A model generated the notes under the pieces. It saw only the letters and a list, made by a program, of their open reading frames with translations. It was not told the DNA's origin and searched no databases. This document shows, piece after piece, positions 26,602 through 35,075 of a DNA stretch of 64,000 nt; position 1 is the stretch's first letter; the number at the start of each line of letters is the position of its first letter. The position numbers and the translations under genes were made by a program. This stretch comes from Curtobacterium sp. MCSS17_007 (GTDB taxonomy: Bacteria; Actinomycetota; Actinomycetes; Actinomycetales; Microbacteriaceae), in NCBI RefSeq assembly GCF_003234175.2, contig NZ_CP126257.1, positions 1,674,001 through 1,738,000 of the forward strand. Direction: 5' to 3'.

Positions 26602-26909
26602 TGGGGGCGACCTTCGACCTCTTCACCGAGCCGGGTTCGACACCGGTGTGCTCCCGCGCCGGGTGCACGAACACCGCCGAGTGGCGGATCAACTGGCGGA
26701 ACCCGCGCATCCACGCCATCGACCGCGTGAAGATCTGGGCGGCGTGCGAGGACCACTGCGACTTCCTCGCCGACTACCTGCGCTCCCGGGCGTTCCCCGT
26801 CCGCGTGACGGGGATGCAGGAGGACGTCGACCACCTCGACGACGTCCGCGTGCGCGACGACGCGCCGAAGAACGACGTCGGGGTGCGCTCCACCGGCACC
26901 GGGCGATGA
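26601..26909 (+). CDS. Small conserved-looking protein with a Cys/His cluster (102 aa)
   Basis: I do not know a characterised function. Cys17 and Cys22 (PVCSRAGC) and Cys49, His52 and Cys53 (AACEDHC) could form a zinc or other metal site across the 30-residue WRINWRNPRIHAIDRVKIW segment. There is no membrane segment. It starts at an ATG overlapping the DUF3099 stop, and its own stop overlaps the SURF1 ATG, so it is a fully coupled middle gene of a three-gene operon. Given SURF1 downstream, a role in oxidase assembly or metal handling is possible but unproven. Confidence 0.78.
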   Translation: MGATFDLFTEPGSTPVCSRAGCTNTAEWRINWRNPRIHAIDRVKIWAACEDHCDFLADYLRSRAFPVRVTGMQEDVDHLDDVRVRDDAPKNDVGVRSTGTGR

Positions 26910-27880
26910 CGGACGAGTTCGACCCCAGCGACCGCTACGGCCGGAAGCACGCCGCGAAGCTCCAGCGCGGTTCGGCCGATCGCGCCACGGCCGAACCGGA
27001 GCAGCGCGGCGGCACCGCCGACGGCCCGTCGGTCGGCTGGCGCTTCGTCCGCAGCCGTCGCTGGCTCGGGTACTTCGCGATCGCGGTGGCCTTCGCGATC
27101 ATCTGCGCCCTGTTCGGCATGTGGCAGTGGGACCGCCGCAACGAAGCGGTGCGCCAGAACGAGCAGATCGCCCGGAACTACGACCACACACCCGTACCCC
27201 TCGACCAGGCACTCCCCCGCGCCTCGAGCTGGGACGACGACCAGCAGTGGTTCCGCGTCGAGGTCACCGGCACGTACGACGTCGACGACCAGCTCCTCGT
27301 CCGGAACCGCGTGCACAACGGACAGCCCGGCTTCGAGGTCCTCACGCCGCTGGTGACCGCGGACGGCCGGGCCTTCGTCGTCGATCGCGGCTGGGTGCCG
27401 ACGGGCAACCGGCAGGACGCACCGGACCACGTGCCCGCCCCGCCGAGTGGCGAGGTCACCGTCACCGCCCGCCTGCAGCAGAGCGAGCCGCGCATCCCCG
27501 GTCGCACCGACCCGTCGCACACCGACCAGGTGCAGTCCGTCACGCTCGCTGACGTGGCAGGCAAGGTGGACGCGCCGATCTGGACCGGCGCGTACGGACA
27601 GCTCGCGTCCGAGTCGCCCGCGCCGACGGAGTCGCGGCCGCTCGGTTGGGACCGCCCCTCGGCCGACACCGGTCTGCACCTCAGCTACTTCATCCAGTGG
27701 TTCCTCTTCGCCGCGGGCGGGTTCGGGTTCCTCGCCTACGTGATGGTGCAGGAGTACCGGAACCTCAACCAGGACGACCCGGAGGAACGCGAGCGCGCTC
27801 TCGAGCGCCAGCGGCGGAAGGACGCCCGGCCGCGGTCCGACGACGAGGTCGAGGACGAACTGCTCGGCACGCGGCACTGA
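26906..27880 (+). CDS. SURF1-family cytochrome oxidase assembly protein (324 aa)
   Basis: SURF1/Shy1 proteins help insert heme A into cytochrome c oxidase. The layout fits: a cytoplasmic N-terminus, a first membrane segment at about 54-72 (YFAIAVAFAIICALFGMWQW), a large exported domain with WFRVEVTGTYDVDDQLLVRNR and AFVVDRGWVPTG, and a second membrane segment near residues 265-290 preceded by LHLSYFIQWFLF. The C-terminal tail is highly charged. The ATG overlaps the stop of the 102-aa gene (ATGA). The heme A genes ctaA and ctaB lie 7-9 kb away. Confidence 0.92.
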   Translation: MTDEFDPSDRYGRKHAAKLQRGSADRATAEPEQRGGTADGPSVGWRFVRSRRWLGYFAIAVAFAIICALFGMWQWDRRNEAVRQNEQIARNYDHTPVPLDQALPRASSWDDDQQWFRVEVTGTYDVDDQLLVRNRVHNGQPGFEVLTPLVTADGRAFVVDRGWVPTGNRQDAPDHVPAPPSGEVTVTARLQQSEPRIPGRTDPSHTDQVQSVTLADVAGKVDAPIWTGAYGQLASESPAPTESRPLGWDRPSADTGLHLSYFIQWFLFAAGGFGFLAYVMVQEYRNLNQDDPEERERALERQRRKDARPRSDDEVEDELLGTRH

Positions 27881-27930
27881 GCGCCCCGGGTACCTCGCGC
27901 ACTCGGGCACGCTCGCGGCCAGCCCCTCCA

Positions 27931-27974
27931 CGGACAGAGGCGCGGTGCCGGTCCGGCACCGCGCCTCCCGTCCG
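27931..27974. terminator. Bidirectional terminator, dispersed palindrome family
   Basis: Arms CGGACAGAGGCGCGGTGCCGG and its near-perfect complement (one base deleted) almost without a loop. It lies 51 bases after the SURF1 stop and 11 bases after the ABC-F stop on the other strand. Confidence 0.65.
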
Positions 27975-27985
27975 TCACCGAGTCG

Positions 27986-29584
27986 CTACGCGAGCTCGAT
28001 GAGTTCCGCGTAGTCCTTGTTCCAGTGGTCCTCCGTGCCGTCCGGCAGCAGCAGGACGCGCTCCGGGTTGAGGGCCTCGACCGCACCCGCGTCGTGCGAC
28101 ACGAGGACGACCGCGCCCTCGTAGCCGGCGAGGGCGCCGAGGATCTCCTCGCGCGACGCGGGGTCGAGGTTGTTGGTCGGCTCGTCGAGCAGCAGCACGT
28201 TCGCGCCCGAGACGACGATCATCGCCAGGGACAGACGGGTCTTCTCGCCGCCGGAGAGCACGCCGGCCTTCTTGTAGCCGTCGTCGCCGGTGAAGAGGAA
28301 CGACCCGAGCACGCGGCGCGCCTCGGTCTCGGTCAGGTTCGGCGACGCCGACACCATGTTCTCGATCACCGTGCGGTTCACGTCGATGTTCTCGTGCTCC
28401 TGCGCGTAGTACCCGATGCGCAGGCCGTGCCCGGGCAGGATCTCTCCCGTGTCCGGCTGGTCCGCGCCCGCGAGGATGCGCAGCAGCGTCGTCTTGCCGG
28501 CACCGTTGAACCCGAGGATGACGACGCGCGAGCCGCGGTCGATCGCCAGGTCGAGGCCGGCGAAGATCTCGAGCGATCCGTAGGACTTCGACAGTCCCTC
28601 GGCCATGAGCGGGGTGCGGCCGCACGCGGCGGGCGTCGGGAAGCGCAGCTTGGCGACGCGGTCCACGGCGCGCTCGTCCTCGAGCCCCGCCAGGAGCTTC
28701 TCGGCGCGGGCGACCATCTGGTGGGCCGCAGCCGCCTTCGTGGCCTTCGCCCCGAACCGGGCAGCCTGGTCCTTGAGCGTCGCGGCCTTCTTCTCGGCGT
28801 TCGCGCGCTCCTTGCGGCGGCGCTCCTCGTCGGCGGCGCGCTGCCGCTGGTAGAGCTTCCAGCCCATGTTGTAGACGTCGATCGTCTGGCGGTTCGCGTC
28901 GAGGTAGAAGACGCGGTTGACGACCTCGTCGACGAGCTCGACGTCGTGCGAGATGACGATCACGCCACCCGCGTAGGTCTTGAGGTGCTCGCGCAGCCAG
29001 ATGATCGAGTCGGCGTCGAGGTGGTTCGTCGGCTCGTCGAGGATCATCGTCTCGGCGTCCGAGAACAGGATCCGTGCCAGCTCGATGCGGCGCCGCTGAC
29101 CACCCGACAGGGTCTTGAGCGGCTGGTCGAGGATGCGGTCCGGCAGCTTGAGGTTCGAGGCGATCGACGCCGCTTCCGCCTCGGCCGCGTACCCGCCCAG
29201 GGCGTTGAACTGGTCGTCCAGGCGGCTGTACCGACGCATGGCCTTCTCGGCGGTGTCCGGGTCCTCGCTCGCCATGTCGAGCGTCGCCTGACGGATGCCC
29301 TCGACGAGCTCGCCGAGGCCGCGGGCGTCGAGGATGCGCTTGCGCGCGGTGTCCTCGGGGTTCCCCGATCGCGGGTCCTGCGGCAGGTAGCCGATCTCGC
29401 CGGAGCGCTCGATCTTGCCGTCGGTCGGCTGGGCCTCGCCGGCGAGGGCCTTCGTCATCGTGGTCTTGCCGGCGCCGTTGCGCCCGACGAGCCCGATCTT
29501 GTCACCCTTCTCGACACGGAAGGACACGTGCTCCATCAGGAGGCGGGCCCCGACGCGGATCTCGAGGTCGTGCACGGCAAGCAC
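27986..29584 (-). CDS. ABC-F family ATPase (532 aa)
   Basis: Two ABC domains in one soluble chain. The first has Walker A GRNGAGKTT, signature LSGGQRRRIELAR and LDEPTNHLD; the second has GFNGAGKTT, LSGGEKTRLSLAM and LDEPTNNLD. The charged linker (about 240-300, ADEERRRKERANAEKKA) between them is the P-site tRNA interaction motif region of ABC-F proteins, which act on stalled or antibiotic-bound ribosomes. No membrane segments. It is nearest in layout to EttA/YbiT-like housekeeping members; whether it gives drug resistance cannot be told. GTG at 29584, with no clear Shine-Dalgarno sequence. Confidence 0.9.
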   Translation of the reverse strand: MLAVHDLEIRVGARLLMEHVSFRVEKGDKIGLVGRNGAGKTTMTKALAGEAQPTDGKIERSGEIGYLPQDPRSGNPEDTARKRILDARGLGELVEGIRQATLDMASEDPDTAEKAMRRYSRLDDQFNALGGYAAEAEAASIASNLKLPDRILDQPLKTLSGGQRRRIELARILFSDAETMILDEPTNHLDADSIIWLREHLKTYAGGVIVISHDVELVDEVVNRVFYLDANRQTIDVYNMGWKLYQRQRAADEERRRKERANAEKKAATLKDQAARFGAKATKAAAAHQMVARAEKLLAGLEDERAVDRVAKLRFPTPAACGRTPLMAEGLSKSYGSLEIFAGLDLAIDRGSRVVILGFNGAGKTTLLRILAGADQPDTGEILPGHGLRIGYYAQEHENIDVNRTVIENMVSASPNLTETEARRVLGSFLFTGDDGYKKAGVLSGGEKTRLSLAMIVVSGANVLLLDEPTNNLDPASREEILGALAGYEGAVVLVSHDAGAVEALNPERVLLLPDGTEDHWNKDYAELIELA

Positions 29585-29642
29585 AGGAGGACGTCCAATC
29601 AGTTGGTGATGTGCACAACGACGTGTGCGGGAGGTGCACCGC

Positions 29643-29648
29643 TACGCT
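29643..29648 (+). promoter_or_regulatory. Candidate -10 box of bioY
   Basis: TACGCT, about 52 bases before the bioY ATG. Just upstream, between 29608 and 29640, the hexamer GTGCAC occurs twice with GTGTGC between, which may be an operator for bioY or the divergent ABC-F gene; this is speculative. Confidence 0.35.
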
Positions 29649-29700
29649 GACGGGACCGATGGTCCTCGAACGGGACCAGCAGTCCATTCTAGGAGAATCC

Positions 29701-30300
29701 ATGACGAACGCCACCGGGTTCGCTCGCCGCGCAGTCCTCGCCGACCGTCTTCGCACCTCGGGGCTCGCCACCGACGCCGCCCTGGTCGCCGGCGGCGCGT
29801 TGTTCACCGCCGCGATGGCGCAGCTCCAGGTCCCGATGTGGCCGGTGCCGATCACCGGGCAGACCCTGGCGGTCGTGCTCGTCGGCGCCACGCTCGGCGC
29901 CCGCCGCGGCATGCTCTCGCTGCTCGTGTACGCGGTCGCCGGCCTCGCGGGAGCGCCGTTCTTCGCCGAGTTCTCCGGCGGCCTCGCGGCCCTGACCTCG
30001 CCGAGCTTCGGCTACGTGATCGGTTTCGTGCCGGCCGCCGGCCTGGTCGGGTGGCTCGCGCGACGCAACTGGGACCGCGGGCTCGGTCGTGCCACGGTCG
30101 CCATGCTGCTGGCGACCGCCGTCCCCTTCGTGACGGGGCTGCCCTGGCTCGCGGTGGTGCTCGGTCAGCTCGGCGCACCGAACGACCTGCAGTCGGTGCT
30201 CGCCGCCGGCCTCTACCCCTTCATCGTGGGTGGGGTCGCGAAGGCCCTCATCGCCGCGGGCGTCCTGCCCCTGGCGTGGAAGCTCGTCGGCCGCCGCTGA
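29701..30300 (+). CDS. bioY: Biotin transporter BioY, ECF S component (199 aa)
   Basis: Very hydrophobic, with about six membrane segments, and the BioY hallmarks MAQLQVPMWPVPITGQTLAVVLVGATLGARRG near residues 40-70 and GLAGAPFFAEFSGGLAAL. BioY binds biotin and works with an ECF ATPase/EcfT module, which is not in this window, so it either shares a remote module or acts alone as shown for some BioY proteins. The ATG at 29701 has AGGAG seven bases upstream. A strong terminator follows. A biotin-linked regulator site cannot be assigned. Confidence 0.93.
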   Translation: MTNATGFARRAVLADRLRTSGLATDAALVAGGALFTAAMAQLQVPMWPVPITGQTLAVVLVGATLGARRGMLSLLVYAVAGLAGAPFFAEFSGGLAALTSPSFGYVIGFVPAAGLVGWLARRNWDRGLGRATVAMLLATAVPFVTGLPWLAVVLGQLGAPNDLQSVLAAGLYPFIVGGVAKALIAAGVLPLAWKLVGRR

Positions 30301-30308
30301 CGCACCCG

Positions 30309-30354
30309 AACGATGACGGGCCCCGCACCTGCTGGTGCGGGGCCCGTCATCGTT
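30309..30354 (+). terminator. bioY terminator
   Basis: Perfect 21-bp stem starting AACGATGACGGGCCCCGCAC, loop TGCT, nine bases after the bioY stop. It is the strongest hairpin in this part of the window. Confidence 0.85.
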
Positions 30355-30488
30355 CCGGCCCGGCCCGTCGTGTCACTCCGCGAGCGAGCACGACACGCCG
30401 CGCGTCGGACGCCGAGCGGGCGGAGCACGTCGTGGGAACTCGTCGAGCGTGACCGATCGGACCCGCTCGGCGGGTGACCCGGACCGAC

Positions 30489-30536
30489 GACGGACGGGAG
30501 GCGCGGTGCCAGCTGGCACCGCGCCTCCCGTCCGTC
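30489..30536 (-). terminator. suf operon terminator: 48-bp perfect palindrome of the dispersed family
   Basis: Left arm 30489-30512 begins GACGGACGGGAGGCGCGG and ends TGCCAG; the right arm is its exact complement with no unpaired loop. It sits 13 bases past the sufT stop. The same 48 bases recur at 44812-44859. The 30355-30488 stretch between it and the bioY terminator holds no gene I can support. Confidence 0.7.
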
Positions 30537-30549
30537 TGGGTGGTGGCGG

Positions 30550-30879
30550 CTAGATCGAGAAGCCGAGCGCGCGCATCATCTCGCGCCCGTCGTCCGTGAT
30601 CCGCTCCGGACCCCACGGCGGCATCCAGACCCAGTTGATGCGGAACGCGTCGACGATGCCGTCCAGCGCGTTGGCGGTGTCACCCTCGATGACGTCGGTC
30701 AGCGGGCATCCCGCGCTCGTCAGCGTCATGCTGATCACGAGCGCGTTCGCTTCGTCGTCCATCGCGAGGTCGTAGATCAGGCCGAGGTCGACGATGTTGA
30801 CGCCGAGCTCCGGGTCCTGGACCTCCTTGAGGCCCTCGACGACCTCGTCGAACTTCTCCGGGGAGAGTGCGGTGATCAT
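30550..30879 (-). CDS. sufT: MIP18/DUF59-family Fe-S assembly factor, SufT-like (109 aa)
   Basis: Metal-sulfur cluster biosynthesis factor: VVEGLKEVQDPELGVNIVDLGLIYDL is the family signature, and the single cysteine lies in MTLTSAGCPLTD as in SufT and Cia2/MIP18 proteins. The C-terminal VWMPPWGPERITDDGREMMRALGF is typical of the actinobacterial members. These proteins help mature Fe-S proteins, mostly in high-demand conditions. The ATG overlaps the sufC stop (TGATG). It is the last gene of the suf operon and is followed by the terminator palindrome. Confidence 0.92.
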   Translation of the reverse strand: MITALSPEKFDEVVEGLKEVQDPELGVNIVDLGLIYDLAMDDEANALVISMTLTSAGCPLTDVIEGDTANALDGIVDAFRINWVWMPPWGPERITDDGREMMRALGFSI

Positions 30880-31646
30880 CAGTTGCCCGCCGCTGCGGCC
30901 TGCACGTAGCGGTCGTAGCCCTCGTTCTCGAGGCGCTCGGCCAGCTCCGGACCACCCTGCTCGGCGACCTTGCCCGCAACGAACACGTGCACGAAGTCCG
31001 GCTTGATGTAGCGGAGGATGCGCGTGTAGTGCGTGATGAGCAGGACACCGAGGCCGGTGGCGGCCTTCGCACGGTTCACACCCTCGGAGACGATCTTCAG
31101 CGCGTCGACGTCGAGCCCCGAGTCCGTCTCGTCGAGCACGGCGAACTTCGGCTTGAGGAGCTCGAGCTGCATGATCTCATGGCGCTTCTTCTCGCCACCG
31201 GAGAAACCCTCGTTGACGTTGCGCTCGGCGAACGACGAGTCCATCTTGAGGTCGGCCATCGACTGGCGCAGGTCCTTGACCCAGCCACGGAGCGCCGGGG
31301 CCTCACCGTCGATCGCGGTCTTCGCGGTGCGGAGGAAGTTCGACACCGTGACGCCGGGGATCTCGACCGGGTACTGCATCGCGAGGAACATGCCGGCACG
31401 GGCGCGCTCGTCGACGCTCATCGCCAGCACGTCCTCGCCGTCGAGCGTGATCGAGCCGCCGGTGACGTTGTAGCGCGGGTGGCCGGCGATCGTGTACGCG
31501 AGGGTGGACTTGCCGGAGCCGTTCGGCCCCATGATCGCGTGGATCTCGCCCTCGTTGATGGTGAGGTCGACGCCCTTCAGGATCTCCTTGGTGCCCTGGT
31601 CGGTGTCGATCGAGACCTGCAGGTCGCGGATTTCGAGAGTGGACAT
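30879..31646 (-). CDS. sufC: Fe-S assembly ATPase SufC (255 aa)
   Basis: ABC-type ATPase of the SufBCD scaffold. Walker A is GPNGSGKSTLAYTIAG, the signature is FSGGEKKRHEIMQ, and Walker B is FAVLDETDSGLDVDALK, with the DETDSGLD form characteristic of SufC. It supplies the conformational change that opens SufBD for cluster assembly. The ATG has GAAGGA upstream. A 62-base gap with no hairpin separates it from the Rieske-type gene, so it belongs to the same operon. Confidence 0.96.
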   Translation of the reverse strand: MSTLEIRDLQVSIDTDQGTKEILKGVDLTINEGEIHAIMGPNGSGKSTLAYTIAGHPRYNVTGGSITLDGEDVLAMSVDERARAGMFLAMQYPVEIPGVTVSNFLRTAKTAIDGEAPALRGWVKDLRQSMADLKMDSSFAERNVNEGFSGGEKKRHEIMQLELLKPKFAVLDETDSGLDVDALKIVSEGVNRAKAATGLGVLLITHYTRILRYIKPDFVHVFVAGKVAEQGGPELAERLENEGYDRYVQAAAAGN

Positions 31647-31708
31647 TGCGTTCCTTCGGTTACAGCTGCTGTGCGGCGTCAGCCGCGCGGGAAGAGTGGG
31701 GGTGTCGC

Positions 31709-32035
31709 TCAGTCGACGGGGACCGGGTCGTGCACGTCGACGTAGACGTCGCCGTCACGGACCTCGACCCGGAAGACCGGCACCGGTTCGTAGGCCGGGA
31801 AGTTCTGCGGCTTGCCGGTCGCGAGCGAGAACCGGGACCCGTGGGCCCAGCACTCGAGCGTGTCGCCCTCGACGAACCCCTCGGACAGGGAGATGTCCCC
31901 GTGCGTGCAGGTGTCACCGATCGCGTGCACGGTACCCGCGGAGTCCTTGACGATCGCGACCGCGGTACCGTCGACGACGACCCGCATGGGGCTGTCGACC
32001 GCGATCTCCGACTCGGCGCAGACCTTCTCGGCCAT
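31709..32035 (-). CDS. Rieske-type non-heme ferredoxin (108 aa)
   Basis: Soluble Rieske [2Fe-2S] domain: the ligands are Cys43 and His45 (CTHGDISL) and Cys62 and His65 (CWAHGSRF), with the proline loop QNFPAYEPVPVF. It resembles BphA3/NirD-like ferredoxins. Lying between sufD and sufC, with its ATG overlapping the sufD stop, it is probably an electron donor for cluster assembly or a reporter of cluster state (inference). This insertion is seen in suf operons of Actinobacteria. Confidence 0.92.
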   Translation of the reverse strand: MAEKVCAESEIAVDSPMRVVVDGTAVAIVKDSAGTVHAIGDTCTHGDISLSEGFVEGDTLECWAHGSRFSLATGKPQNFPAYEPVPVFRVEVRDGDVYVDVHDPVPVD

Positions 32036-33405
32036 CAGGCGTCCGCCTGCTCGGCCGTGGGTGCGGTCTGGTCCGCATCGGGCTCCGCAGCGGCGACCGC
32101 GGTGCGGCCGTCGGCGAGCTCCTGCTCCACCGCAGCGATGAGGCGCTCCTCGAGCTCCGGCGCACCGATCTTCTGGATGACCTCGACCAGGAAGCCGAGC
32201 ACGACGAGTCGACGGGCCTCTTCCTCGGGGATGCCGCGGGCCTGCAGGTAGAAGAGCTGCTCGTCGTCGAAGCGCCCGGTCGCACTCGCGTGGCCGGCGC
32301 CCTCGATGTTGCCCGTCTCGATCTCGAGGTTCGGGATGCTGTCCGCCCGGGTGCCGTCGGTGAGGACCAGGTTGCGGTTCTGCTCGTACGAGTCGGTGCC
32401 GTCGCCGGCACGCCCGATGAGCACGTCGCCGATCCACACCGTGTGCGCGCCCTCGCCCTGCAGCGCGCCCTTGTAGTTGACGCGGCCGCGGGTGTTCGGT
32501 GCGTCGTGGTTCACGTACACCTGCTGCTCGATGTACTGCCCGGCGTCCGCGAAGTACACGCCGTACATCTCGGTGTCCGCGCCCTGCGCGCCGAGGTGCG
32601 TCGACGGGTTGACGCGGACGACGTCGCCACCGAGCGAGACCACGACGTGCTTGAGGAAGGCGTCGCGCCCGACCTCGGCGAACTGCGTCGACACGTGGAC
32701 CGCGTCGTCGTCCCAGTCCTGCAGGCTGACGACGGTCAGACGCGCACCGTCGCGGACGACGATCTCGACGTTCTCGCTGAGCAGCGCCGAGCCGCGGTTG
32801 TCGATCACGACGATGCCCTGCGCGTGCTGCTCGGCCGTGATGACCGTGTGCGCTGCGCGGGCCTGCGTGCCGAAGTCCGACCGGGTGATCGAGATCGACT
32901 CGTGCGTCTCGGTCGCCTTGACCGTGACCTTGAGCACGGCGTCGCGCGCGGTCCAGGCAGCCGCCGCGGCGCGGTCCTCGGGCAGTCCGGCGGTGCCGAC
33001 GGCCGGGTCGTCGCTGCGACCCCACTCGACGTCGGCGCCCTCGGTCTGGCGGGCGAGGAACGGGTACGCGGAGCCGTCGAGGCCGCCGTCGAGCAGCGGC
33101 TGGAGCTTCGCGAGCGGCGCGAACTTCCAGTTGACCTCGCGGCCGGTCACCGGCGGGAACGCGTCGAGCTCGCCGGACTGCGGGCGCTCCGAGCGGGTCT
33201 GGACCGGGACCTTCGTGTCCCAGGCGCCGTCGGAGTGCGCACGAGCGCCGTGCTGTTCCGACGCAGCACTGCGCTCGGTGCCCTGCGTCGACGGGGCCTG
33301 CTGACCCTGCGCGACGGCCGAGGGCTCGACCGGCTGGTCGATGCGCGGTGCGGGGTCGGTCGTGGCCCCGTCGGTCGGTGTCGGGTTGGTGCTGGTGTTC
33401 GACAT
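32035..33405 (-). CDS. sufD: Fe-S assembly protein SufD (456 aa)
   Basis: Beta-helix scaffold partner of SufB. The core SufBD domain spans about residues 150-410, including YIEQQVYVNHDAPNTRGRVNYKGAL and GAHTVWIGDVLIGRAGDGTDSYEQN, and ends with the conserved ASATGRFDDEQLFYLQARGIPEEEARRLVVLGFL. The N-terminal 60 residues are low-complexity (TPTDGATTDPAP) and longer than in most SufD. The ATG follows the sufB TAG directly (TAGATG), so translation is coupled. The C-terminal about 30 residues are Ala/Asp/Gln-rich. Confidence 0.95.
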   Translation of the reverse strand: MSNTSTNPTPTDGATTDPAPRIDQPVEPSAVAQGQQAPSTQGTERSAASEQHGARAHSDGAWDTKVPVQTRSERPQSGELDAFPPVTGREVNWKFAPLAKLQPLLDGGLDGSAYPFLARQTEGADVEWGRSDDPAVGTAGLPEDRAAAAAWTARDAVLKVTVKATETHESISITRSDFGTQARAAHTVITAEQHAQGIVVIDNRGSALLSENVEIVVRDGARLTVVSLQDWDDDAVHVSTQFAEVGRDAFLKHVVVSLGGDVVRVNPSTHLGAQGADTEMYGVYFADAGQYIEQQVYVNHDAPNTRGRVNYKGALQGEGAHTVWIGDVLIGRAGDGTDSYEQNRNLVLTDGTRADSIPNLEIETGNIEGAGHASATGRFDDEQLFYLQARGIPEEEARRLVVLGFLVEVIQKIGAPELEERLIAAVEQELADGRTAVAAAEPDADQTAPTAEQADA

Positions 33406-34824
33406 CTAGCCGACGGATCCTTCCATGCTCATCTCGATGAGCTTGTTGAGTTCGAGCGCGTACTCCATCGGGAGCTCACGCGCGATGGGCTCGATGAAGC
33501 CGCGGACGATCATCGCCATCGCCTCGTCCTCCGGCATGCCGCGGGACATCAGGTAGAACAGCTGCTCCTCGCTCACGCGGGAGACCGTCGCCTCGTGTCC
33601 GAGCTGCACGTCGTCGACGCGGATGTCGATCGCCGGGTACGTGTCGCTGCGGCTGACCGTGTCGACGAGCAGCGCGTCACAGCGGACCGTGTTGGCGGCG
33701 TGGTGGGCGGCCGGGTCGACCCGGACCTCACCGCGGTAGCCGGCGCGGCCGCCGCCGCGGGCGATCGACTTCGAGACGATCGACGACGTCGTGTACGGCG
33801 CCATGTGGATCATCTTCGCGCCGGCGTCCTGGTGCTGGCCCGGACCGGCGAAGGCGACGGACAGGGTCTCGCCCTTGGCGTGCTCACCCGCGAGGTAGAT
33901 CGACGGGTACTTCATCGTGACCTTCGAGCCGATGTTGCCGTCGATCCACTCCATCGTGGCGCCCTCGTGCGCGATGGCACGCTTGGTGACGAGGTTGTAG
34001 ACGTTGCTCGACCAGTTCTGGATCGTCGTGTAACGCACGCGGGCGTTCTTCTTCACGATGATCTCGACGACGGCCGAGTGCAGCGAGTCCGACTTGTAGA
34101 TCGGGGCGGTGCAGCCCTCGATGTAGTGGACGTAGGAGTCCTCGTCCGCGATGATCAGCGTCCGCTCGAACTGGCCCATGTTCTCGGTGTTGATGCGGAA
34201 GTAGGCCTGCAGCGGGATCTCGACGTGCACGCCCTTCGGCACGTAGACGAACGAGCCGCCGGACCACACGGCCGTGTTCAGTGCAGCGAACTTGTTGTCG
34301 CCGGCCGGGATCACGGAGCCGAAGTACTCCTCGAAGAACTCCGGGTGCTCGCGGAGGGCCGTGTCCGTGTCCATGAAGATGACGCCCTGCTGCTCCAGGT
34401 CCTCGCGGATCTGGTGGTAGACGACCTCGGACTCGTACTGCGCGGCGACGCCGGCGACCAGGCGCTGGCGCTCGGCCTCGGGGATGCCCAGGCGCTCGTA
34501 GGTGTTGCGGATGTCCTCGGGCAGCTCTTCCCAGGTCTGGGCCTGCTTCTCCGTGGACTTCACGAAGTACTTGATGTTGTCGAAGTCGATGTCCGACAGG
34601 TCGGCACCCCACGAGGGCATCGGCTTGCGGTCGAACAGCGTCAGCGCCTTGAGGCGGAGCTTGCGCATCCACTCCGGCTCGTCCTTGCGGGCGGAGATGT
34701 CGCTGACCACCTCTTCCGAGAGGCCACGGCGCGCGGAGGCACCGGCCGAGTCGGAGTCGGACCAGCCGAACTCGTACTGGCCGAGCCCTTCGAGCTCGGG
34801 GCGGTCGATGAGCACGTCGGACAT
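33406..34824 (-). CDS. sufB: Fe-S assembly protein SufB (472 aa)
   Basis: Scaffold subunit on which new Fe-S clusters are built. Recognised from [27 protein letters not shown], the [19 protein letters not shown] block and the C-terminal [30 protein letters not shown]. The cysteines of [10 protein letters not shown] and VRCDALLVD match functional cysteines of the family. The ATG at 34824 has GAGGAG just upstream. It is the first gene of the operon; no sufR repressor gene precedes it, and the divergent neighbour is ctaA. Confidence 0.97.
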   Translation of the reverse strand: MSDVLIDRPELEGLGQYEFGWSDSDSAGASARRGLSEEVVSDISARKDEPEWMRKLRLKALTLFDRKPMPSWGADLSDIDFDNIKYFVKSTEKQAQTWEELPEDIRNTYERLGIPEAERQRLVAGVAAQYESEVVYHQIREDLEQQGVIFMDTDTALREHPEFFEEYFGSVIPAGDNKFAALNTAVWSGGSFVYVPKGVHVEIPLQAYFRINTENMGQFERTLIIADEDSYVHYIEGCTAPIYKSDSLHSAVVEIIVKKNARVRYTTIQNWSSNVYNLVTKRAIAHEGATMEWIDGNIGSKVTMKYPSIYLAGEHAKGETLSVAFAGPGQHQDAGAKMIHMAPYTTSSIVSKSIARGGGRAGYRGEVRVDPAAHHAANTVRCDALLVDTVSRSDTYPAIDIRVDDVQLGHEATVSRVSEEQLFYLMSRGMPEDEAMAMIVRGFIEPIARELPMEYALELNKLIEMSMEGSVG

Positions 34825-34871
34825 GGTCTCCTCGTTTCCTTCTCGCGGCAGCGTCTGTCGGGTGCAACCCG

Positions 34872-34920
34872 TGGCGTCCGGACGCCATTCCACCGTGGAC
34901 CCCCGACAGGAGTTCCACGG
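34872..34920 (-). promoter_or_regulatory. Palindromes in the sufB upstream region
   Basis: TGGCGTCCGGACGCCA (34872-34887) is a perfect 16-bp palindrome, and CCGTGGA/TCCACGG (34893-34899 and 34914-34920) flank 14 bases. They lie 48-96 bases before the sufB ATG and could be operators or leader hairpins. The rest of the 34825-35075 gap holds the ctaA promoter. Confidence 0.35.
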
Positions 34921-35003
34921 CGTCGCTGCCTCGCAACGTCGATGGTCCCACGCAGTCCTCGGACCGATCGGCGATCTCGGCCCATTCGGAGCCGGCGCCT
35001 GCC

Positions 35004-35009
35004 TAGACT
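35004..35009 (+). promoter_or_regulatory. Candidate -10 box of ctaA
   Basis: TAGACT about 66 bases before the ctaA GTG. A TTGACT follows directly at 35009-35014 and could instead be a -35 for a later start. Confidence 0.3.
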
Positions 35010-35075
35010 TGACTGCTGCTGAACCCTCGAATCCTACAGGTTCACCGGACGGAACAACAGGAAGGCACCACCCTC

